Source of the DNA: Chamaelirium japonicum
Lineage: Eukaryota > Streptophyta > Magnoliopsida > Liliales > Melanthiaceae
Direction of reading: 5' to 3'
Length of the DNA stretch: 64,000 bases
Assembly: GCA_947650365.1 (NCBI GenBank)
Contig: OX393549.1
Span: 26,689,209-26,753,208 of the forward strand
Made by a program: the position numbers and the translations under genes. The notes under the pieces are model-generated. The model was not told where the DNA came from. It saw nothing but the letters and a program-made list of their open reading frames with translations, and did not search any database. How positions within the stretch are numbered: position 1 is the first letter of the stretch; the number at the start of each line of letters is the position of its first letter. Below, in pieces: positions 57,801-64,000 of this stretch.

Positions 57801-59085
57801 TCTATGTATATTGTGCAGATGTAGAACAGTCTAAATATTGAAAAAATAGAAATATTATTTTATCAAAAATAAAACATGATCACATAATTTTGTTGATCTA
57901 CACAATTCAACCACATATCCAAATCCAAGTGATTCCATCAACATTAAGACCTCAACTTTTTATTTCAAACCCCCAAATTTTTTAATGGTGGATTCGATAA
58001 GTTTAGTGATGAATCCCCGAAACCAGTGTAAGAATACAAATTGTTGATAGATCTGAAGTTCTAACACCATCGTGTTATCAAATATCGATTAAACAATTAG
58101 AAACAAATTAATAAAAAGAAATCTAAGATTTTTCATTTCGATTTTGTTAAGAAATAAGAACTTCTTGATTTGAACGAATGATTTGATGCGTTTTTTGTTA
58201 ATTTGATCTCTCCAAAATGGTATTAGATGGGGGATCTAACACCCCAAAACCAAATTCCGAAGGAAAATCCCGTCAAAAGAAGTCAAACAAAGGAATTTTA
58301 GGGGTTCTGATGAATGTTAAGGAATTTCTAGAAATTTTCTGAAATTTTCTGAATATTTAGAGAACATTTCATAATTTTTTGAGAAATTTCTATCGCAAAA
58401 TGTCCTGTAGTTTCCAAGCGGGACGAGATTGAGGGTGGTATTTCATTTCTATACTTGAGGAAAACGAAATATTTCACGAGATTTTGGAAAATATTTCGAT
58501 TTTTTGAACCACCTTTGTTTTTTTCTTGACCCTGGTCATAAGAAATATCATCCCCCTTGTGTCTCATGTTGTAGTTCATGTGAGTCAAAGAGCTTTGCCA
58601 TTTTTTCATTTTACACATCGCCTGTATATGATCGCATGTGTCTTTGCAAGTAAAACTTTGTGCTTGGACTGTGTCTTTTTCATTTTGCCTTACATGGTAT
58701 TCTGCTTGCTATCCTTTTATTTGAGATCTTATATTCTTTGAACTGGTTGACTGAGAACTTCATTCTGAGACTCTTTTGATCTATACTTTCTACTGCAGTT
58801 CAATCTTGCAACAAATGTTTTTACCCATGATTTTACCGTTGAGCATGTAAACCTTGATTAGGATCACAGGAAATAGTTTTCAGATCCTGTTTGTTCTCCA
58901 TGACTTAATAATCAGTTTTTACAATCGGAAATTGAATATACATTTGAAATGCTCCCTCCATAATCTAGATGTTTAACATGGGCTATATATTTTTTCCTCA
59001 TTACTGTTTTCTTTTGTTCTTTGCAGAACCCTTGTGACCACGCTTTCTGTATGGCATGTGCAAGGAGTGTTTCTAGCTGCTTTCT
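51863..59085 (+). CDS. HAKAI: HAKAI-like RING E3 ubiquitin ligase, exons 1 and 2 (3' part outside window)
   Basis: Exon 1 is 51863-52129 (89 codons, ending in phase 0 at ATC/GTGAGT); exon 2 is 59027-59085 (TTGCAG/AAC ... CT/GTAAGC). Exon 1 reads MLCIRLNKG, then VACPDHLVLAELPVAKSLG, SVGRRSRR and CVRCDFPIAIYGR. Exon 2 reads NPCDHAFCMACARSVSSCF. Together they make the first part of the C3HC4-type RING, with zinc ligands CVRC, CDH, FC and AC. This order and wording are characteristic of plant HAKAI, the E3 protein associated with the nuclear m6A writer complex (MTA, MTB, FIP37, VIR). The start at 51863 fits the MLQIRL start of relatives; an in-frame ATG at 51779 would add 28 residues of GA-repeat translation. 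Exon 3 (expected CDERIQKIQ) is not found before 64000. Confidence 0.88.
53335..54540. repeat. diverged direct duplication in intron 1, about 640 bp per copy
   Basis: ACTAGAAAATTAAAGAAAAT (53341) recurs as ACTAGAAAATTGAAGAAAAT (53959). Further matched landmarks follow, such as TTGGTCCTACATGA (about 53828) and TTGGTCCTATATGA (about 54470). The copies differ by substitutions and indels. Confidence 0.7.
55110..55715. repeat. second direct duplication in intron 1, about 315 bp per copy
   Basis: GATGAGGACCAGGAATCC (55119) and ATGAGGACCGAGAATCC (55432) begin two copies. Both contain TTTCTTTTTGCA, AGGTTGTTTTGG and AAGTGATGTGTAAAAT at matching places. Confidence 0.7.
56598..56857 (+). pseudogene. Ty1/copia RNase H fragment
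   Basis: Plus-strand pieces CTQLLWMKHMLAYHG and, in a nearby frame, IYYDNQSAVHIVKNAVQHSQ, then NKHIDNIYHF match the end of copia RNase H. Stops and a frameshift separate them. No LTR recognised. Confidence 0.7.
56824..57467 (-). pseudogene. hAT transposase N-terminal fragment (BED zinc finger and start of DUF659)
   Basis: Minus strand from 57467: MEMASRSKSGK, WWKYTYHKDP, then VICNFCQKEVVQG and IYRLKIHLAQCGGN, a BED-type C2H-type finger found at the start of hAT transposases. The stretch 57033-56824 reads VVQYIACWLYQAVIPF and MEAISQFGQGLKALS, as in the DUF659 region. It ends at a stop next to the copia fragment. The dimerisation domain and catalytic core are absent. It is antisense to HAKAI. 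Confidence 0.75.
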
Positions 59086-61043
59086 GTAAGCTTTTTCCTC
59101 TTTGGCCTTGTGAAATTGCAAATTACTCTTGACATGCCTTGTGATGTGCCTGAATTTTCTCACTTGTGGCTTATTTTTCACAAGCTGATGGAGTAGATTG
59201 TTTTATAATGTTTATTGCTTGAATTCATTTAACACATTACAGATCACATTAAGTCCATATATGGCAGCAATTATTTACAAACAGCACAATACACTGGAAA
59301 AATATATCTGTGGTAGCGTTGATATATTAACAATTTAAATGCACTGTATGTTTATTTGGAAATACTCCAGTTCTGGGTTTCTTGCTTTGATCAATAGTGT
59401 TTTATAAATTTAAACCCATTATGTAGGGAATTACTTCTGGCCACTCACGAAATGGTGCCTTTAACAATCATAACATGCTTTCACGTAATGGTGTCTTTTA
59501 CATCTTTGTTGCACTGTCAATCTCTGTCACCAAGTATAGTTGTAAAAATTTCTTTTTACTTTTAAACTGCATAATCAACAAATTTGGCTCCCTATGTGTG
59601 AACTAGCCTTTTAGGTTTCTTGGTAGGCCTCTCATGCCGATTGACTTGGTCAAGTTTTAGGCACCAATCTTAGAGGGTCGACATCAGGTTGATAGGGTCA
59701 GAACATTCTTGTGAATCCCGTGGACCCCTCTTAATTATAGTTCTGCTCTCCAGTTGAACCTATCTTGATGGGGCAAGACTTGGATGATGGATGGTGAGGT
59801 GATGGAAGAAATAAGGTGCAATTTTGGAAACTGGAAAGCAATGGGAACAGGGGAGTTGCCATTATCAAGATACAACCGTAGTTTTGACTTAATGGTTGAT
59901 ATAAGGTCTGAAGTTACCATGAGAATGAAAAAGGTGAAAGTTGTTTCCCAAGGCCTCAAGAAGCTTGAGATTGAGTCAGAGGTGATTCGATATCTCCTTA
60001 CATTTGGGACTTTATCTAGTTACTCAAAGCTTCGAGTCTTTGACTTAGAAACTGCAGGAATCAGATGAGCTATTGTCAACAAAATATACTTTTGATATGG
60101 CATATCAAGTGAGAAGAAGTGATCAAGGGTAGTGTGATGTCTACCCATAACAAGAAGTTATTCCAGTGTTTGAATCTTAGGTCAGATTTCCCATGCAGTC
60201 ACTTAAATGGTAGATATGTTCTCCTTATAGAAAAGATAAAGGGAATGCTTGTCACATATCAGTTGCAACCTGCCAAATCCCATACTCTTCCGGAATAAAT
60301 ATACACCGGGTATTTTTGGAAGATTTGTCTTTATGGTGTGCTCAGAATCTTTGTTACCGAGAACTCCAATTTTTAAAATAAGTCGTGATTAAAACATGAC
60401 CTATTCAGGAATCGTTCACTACGCGATTGTTTCCCCCCTTTTTAAAAGTCACGATTTTGTCAAAAAATCATAATTTTCATGTTTTAATCATTTTTTTTGC
60501 ATTTTAATTATGATTAATCATGTCTTGATCTCGTGATGTACTGCTCAAAAAACATGTTGGAACATCTTTTTATAAATATATTTTAAAATTCTACCGTTTG
60601 TTTTCCGAATCTTTCCCGACTTTTTAGATTTGTTTCCGAATTCTTTCGTCTTCTCCCTAGATGTTGTTCTTTTCTTCTGAATTCCGACTTGGTAACTATG
60701 AAGCAATGTTCATAAATTGGATTGAGCTAGCTGATCTGGCCTATATTAAACCGTAAATTGAAGTCAGGTCACTTACTAGATTTTAGCTCTATTTGGTAAT
60801 CTTAAAAGAAGAAAATAACTTGTGAACTTTAGTTTTACCACTTTCCTTGTTGATACGGATGGGTGAGAGGGTCCCGCCAAAAGGAAGGAACTCACTCTTG
60901 GTGAAGGATGGGGGGATTTAGGAACATGTAGATTTTAAGGCCATCAAGAATGACTTTCTTTGGCTCTTAATCTAAAAATAATAATAATAATGACTGTGGC
61001 TTGTTGACAAAAATCCTGGAATCTGATAAGACCATGGTTTGAG

Positions 61044-61747
61044 CTATGCTATCAAAATCGGGACTAGTCGGCGACTAGTCCCAAGCGGCATTTTGCCCAC
61101 CGATTAATTCCGATTCTATCATTGCTGGGCGGAATCCCGACTAGTCCCCGACTAGACCCAACTAGCCTGACTAGTCCCTGACTAGCGACTGCCGACTAGT
61201 CCCCAGGCAGCATTCTGCAAGCAAAATTGTTTTTTGCAAGGAGTCTTTGCAAGCAATTTTGTTTGGATTTTTTTACATTGGCTCAAAGTCTTGAGTCGCA
61301 AGACTCATAACTATGGTTTTTCCCTGTAATCATCTGTTGAGCACCTGAGAATCTCAGATAAAAACATAGACAAATAATTATTGTTTATTTGTTGATATCC
61401 ATATAACCCTATAATCAAATTTGGGGTTGTTCACATATTAAATATCATCAAACAAATATTGTGATGAATTCTTAGTTCTGAGTCTTCTGACATGGGCATG
61501 AAGCCAATACAACTGTGTTCTGTTACTTATGTATTTATACCCATGCTGTGAAGTGTGAAGGTATGTATTGTTATTAACCGACTAATATCATATACTTATT
61601 GACATTTATGCTAGTTCATATATCATATATGTTTAGGGAGGGGGGAGGGGTTATAATAAGTTTTGGCCGACTAATCCCGAATTAGTCCCGACTAGTCCTA
61701 GTCGGCCCTTGGCCGACTAGGGCCGACTACCGACTTTGACTACATAG
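61044..61747. mobile_element. hAT-like non-autonomous element (704 bp)
   Basis: Perfect 8-bp target duplication GGTTTGAG (61036-61043, 61748-61755). Ends CTATGCTATCAAAATCGG and, in complement, CTATGTAGTCAAAGTCGG match at 14 of 18 bases. Many subterminal GACTAGTC palindromes lie at both ends, like transposase-binding motifs of hAT elements. No transposase inside. Confidence 0.78.
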
Positions 61748-62126
61748 GGTTTGAGATTTTGATTTCGTGTCTGGTTTCGGTCTAGATCGAAACCAAAATT
61801 TGGGGAAAAAAAAATTCAAAATGGTAAGGAAAGGTACGATTTTATAGTTTTTTATAGTTGTGCATGCATATTGTTTGAAAAAAACACACACCAAAGCTTA
61901 AATTATTTAATTTGCATAAATTTACATTGTTTACGTCACGAATAAGACAAAATCACTCATTCTCGCTCGTCCAAGTCAACTCTTTTTCGCTCGTCGTCCA
62001 TCTGAACTCATCATTATTAGTCATTGACTCACCAACACCACTATAACCACCGGCTGATGGACCAGGTTCATTGTCGCTATCGTTGGGTCCCAGTTGTACC
62101 GACATCTAGTTTCTCTCAACTCGCTC

Positions 62127-62432
62127 TCATGGGGTCCATCTGGAATCTAAGACCGCATGTCGATATTGAGCACTCTCCTCTTTTGTCTCGATATTTGGAG
62201 GGTACTCAATATCATCACCTGGTTCTGAACGATCCCTGGTCGATGGAGTCTGGATCTGTCCCTTCTTCAGTGACCTGGGAGTCCAAATCTGAACTCCTTT
62301 GTATTCCCTTCTCCCTAATAAAGTGCTCATGGATATTTTGACCTTAGTTGGGGACCTCAAGTACACTATTACATCGGGGAAGCAACCAGCGATGTGTTGC
62401 TTCATCTGCAAATTTCGACGAAGTTTCGTCAA
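62127..62432 (-). pseudogene. possible hAT transposase-related fragment
   Basis: A 101-codon minus-strand frame with RRNLQMKQHIAG followed by a possible Cys-poor finger (CFPDVIVYLRSP), then a polar Arg/Ser/Pro stretch (RSLKKGQIQTPSTRDRSEP). This resembles the segment after the BED finger in some plant hAT-like proteins. Some finger residues are missing. Low to moderate certainty. Confidence 0.4.
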
Positions 62433-64000
62433 AATTCTATCAAAATTTTATGAAAATTTCAATAAAATTAAGTCGCAATGCCACCTCAGCCCGAGCTCAC
62501 TCATTTCGATTATTTCGTCGAAATTCACCAAAATCATTCGAAATGACCCAAAATGGATAGAAATCCTTTGAAATCCAGACTATCGGGGTTTCGCGTAGGG
62601 GTCTCGTTTCGGTAGTGGTGAAAACCGAAATTTTGGCATTTTGATCGAAATTTCAAGCCATTGAACAGACTAAAAATTTGTATGTAGATGTGACTAGATG
62701 TAGGGAACTTAAAGTAGAAATTTGTTGACGATCCATTCGTTGGATGATGGGATATCAAAGAATATCCAAATTTGGACTGAATAGCCCAGATTGGGTTTTG
62801 GGGGGATTTTGGTGATAAAAAATGGTGGATCTCTTGGGTGAAAGATTAGGAATAGGCTAGCCGTGGTTTGTGGCTAGGTTTTGATGGGGTTTAGTTGAGA
62901 TTTAGAGGGTGTTAAGGGCTACTTATGATAAAGTTATTATGGGATATGAAAATAGATGATGTGGTAAAAGTTTTGATTTATGAAAATAAAGAAGATGATA
63001 AAGGGTGATGATTACTAGGCCATTTCACACCCTATGACCACTCGTAAGGCATCCCTAGGTCGCTCGCTGACAGGGAAAACAAGACATCATTAGAACGTCC
63101 TAAACTCTTGTACCTTCACCTATTCTAGTGGATAACTTGGACCTCCGTGTTCGTCCCAGTGTGATTTTTTCCTGTTGAGTTACTATGTAAAAATATTTGT
63201 GTGCGCTTTACTTTAAATTGCAAGCCTTGAATGTTTTTACCCAAAGCTCATAGTTAGCCTCCTAGTTCCTCACTCCTCACATTTGATTGAACCTTGAGAG
63301 GAGAGGAATGCACCTCCTTTTGCATGTCAAGTAAATATTTAAGAGAGCGAGTTTAGCGAGTGAATATAACAAAACTTAAAAGAGTAACACATCGGCTTGT
63401 ATGCATAGGTCAAGTGTTCCGTCTGCGCTATGGGAACCTCCCTATCCCTCCCACTTACTGAAGTGCTCATGCAAGGAAATTTCAGCCTTATGTTTGGTCA
63501 GTGACCTAGTTCTGAAAGGGCCATGATACAATCGGCCACGATTTGGATAGTTCTTGCATGTTTTCCATAAGGCTAACCGTGTACATGGATTATTGATGGA
63601 TTATATCGTGTTAAAACTGTTCAAGCAAGGCCTCTGTTACTAATTTTGTTCCATAGAGCTATTGTAGAAGTTTGTTTAGTAATAATTATGTAGTAAACCA
63701 ATTTTGCCCACTTGTGACAAGTAGGAAACTTATCAGGGCTTGCTAATAGGAGCAAGTAACCCAAGTTGACTTGTGCATTTATGCTCCCATCCACAGATAG
63801 TACCTGAGCCTTAGGTGACAAGCCCCTGTAGGGTTCACCCCTCCAAGTTGAGAGTGAGACTGAGAGTTCAGAGGGCAGAGTGTGATAGTTTGTTTGAAAC
63901 TTTGTGTACCCTTTGTTTTATGTGCAATCATAAAGGAACTCCTAAATCCTTGGCTCACTTATGCTCATGCGCAGGAAGAACTGGAGAGAAAACCAAACAT

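Larger units (their letters stand above)
52130..59026 (+). other. HAKAI intron 1 (6,897 bp)
   Basis: GT...AG intron in phase 0. AT-rich, with no host exon seen inside. It contains two sets of diverged direct repeats, a copia RNase H fragment and hAT transposase fragments (separate entries). The rest shows nothing I can name. Confidence 0.8.
59086..64000 (+). other. HAKAI intron 2, first 4.9 kb (to window end)
   Basis: Begins GTAAGC after exon 2 in phase 2. No host exon found. It contains a hAT-like element (61044-61747) and a transposase-like fragment (62127-62432). A GCGCAG acceptor-like site lies at about 63969-63974, but what follows (EELERKPN) does not match the expected HAKAI exon 3. 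Confidence 0.65.

Noticed and set aside
59784-60068. 94-codon plus-strand frame in HAKAI intron 2
   Set aside because: No recognisable motif, no splice context, frame of this length expected by chance.

Overview
The window looks like intergenic and genic DNA from a flowering plant with a large, transposon-rich genome. The evidence is Ty3/gypsy elements of the Tat type (second RNase H domain, antisense extra gene), a Ty1/copia element, a 5S-bearing Cassandra-type element, hAT relatives, and the 5' end of a plant HAKAI gene with introns of several kilobases. I cannot name the species; a monocot or magnoliid is only a guess. No bacterial, organellar or CRISPR features were seen.

Region 1 (1-26715) is a stack of nested Tat-type elements. 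A1 (1-8560; its left end lies outside the window) ends with an LTR bounded by TGTGGGTG/CACCCACA. The next base continues the pol frame of a sister copy, A2 (8561-18657). A2's own LTR end is followed directly by the pol frame of a different element, B (18658 to about 26715). The simplest reading is A1 inserted into A2, and A2 into B. Each element has the order pol (+), short spacer, antisense gene (-), tandem repeats or low-complexity DNA, LTR. The A1 antisense gene is intact: two GT-AG introns join three exons into a frame-perfect 874-codon protein (PF04195-like region, acidic low-complexity region, coiled coil). A2 and B are decayed; in A2 the nonsense changes are of the C-to-T type.

Region 2 (26716-31126) holds a broken copia element on the minus strand, a 148-bp hairpin MITE sandwiched between two long (TA)n tracts, a 607-bp hAT-like MITE, and unassigned host DNA with a possible SINE.

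Region 3 (31127-50497) is one old, decayed Tat-type element, C, with a perfect GATAC target duplication. Its 5' LTR is split by a young 8,080-bp non-autonomous LARD-like element (31635-39714, ACAGC duplication, two 2,273-bp LTRs, tRNA-Asp primer site, one uncharacterised 593-codon ORF). Its protease/RT linker is split by a Cassandra element (43300-44061, CTCGC duplication). C has lost RNase H and integrase by an internal deletion.

Region 4 (50498-64000) is the host gene region. It has a promoter with TATA box and GA repeat, HAKAI exon 1 (51863-52129), a 6.9-kb intron, exon 2 (59027-59085), and at least 4.9 kb that I read as intron 2. HAKAI is the RING-type E3 subunit associated with the m6A methyltransferase complex. 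Its introns carry copia and hAT fragments, diverged direct repeats and a 704-bp hAT-like element with a perfect 8-bp target duplication. Element C sits about 1.4 kb upstream of the HAKAI start codon.
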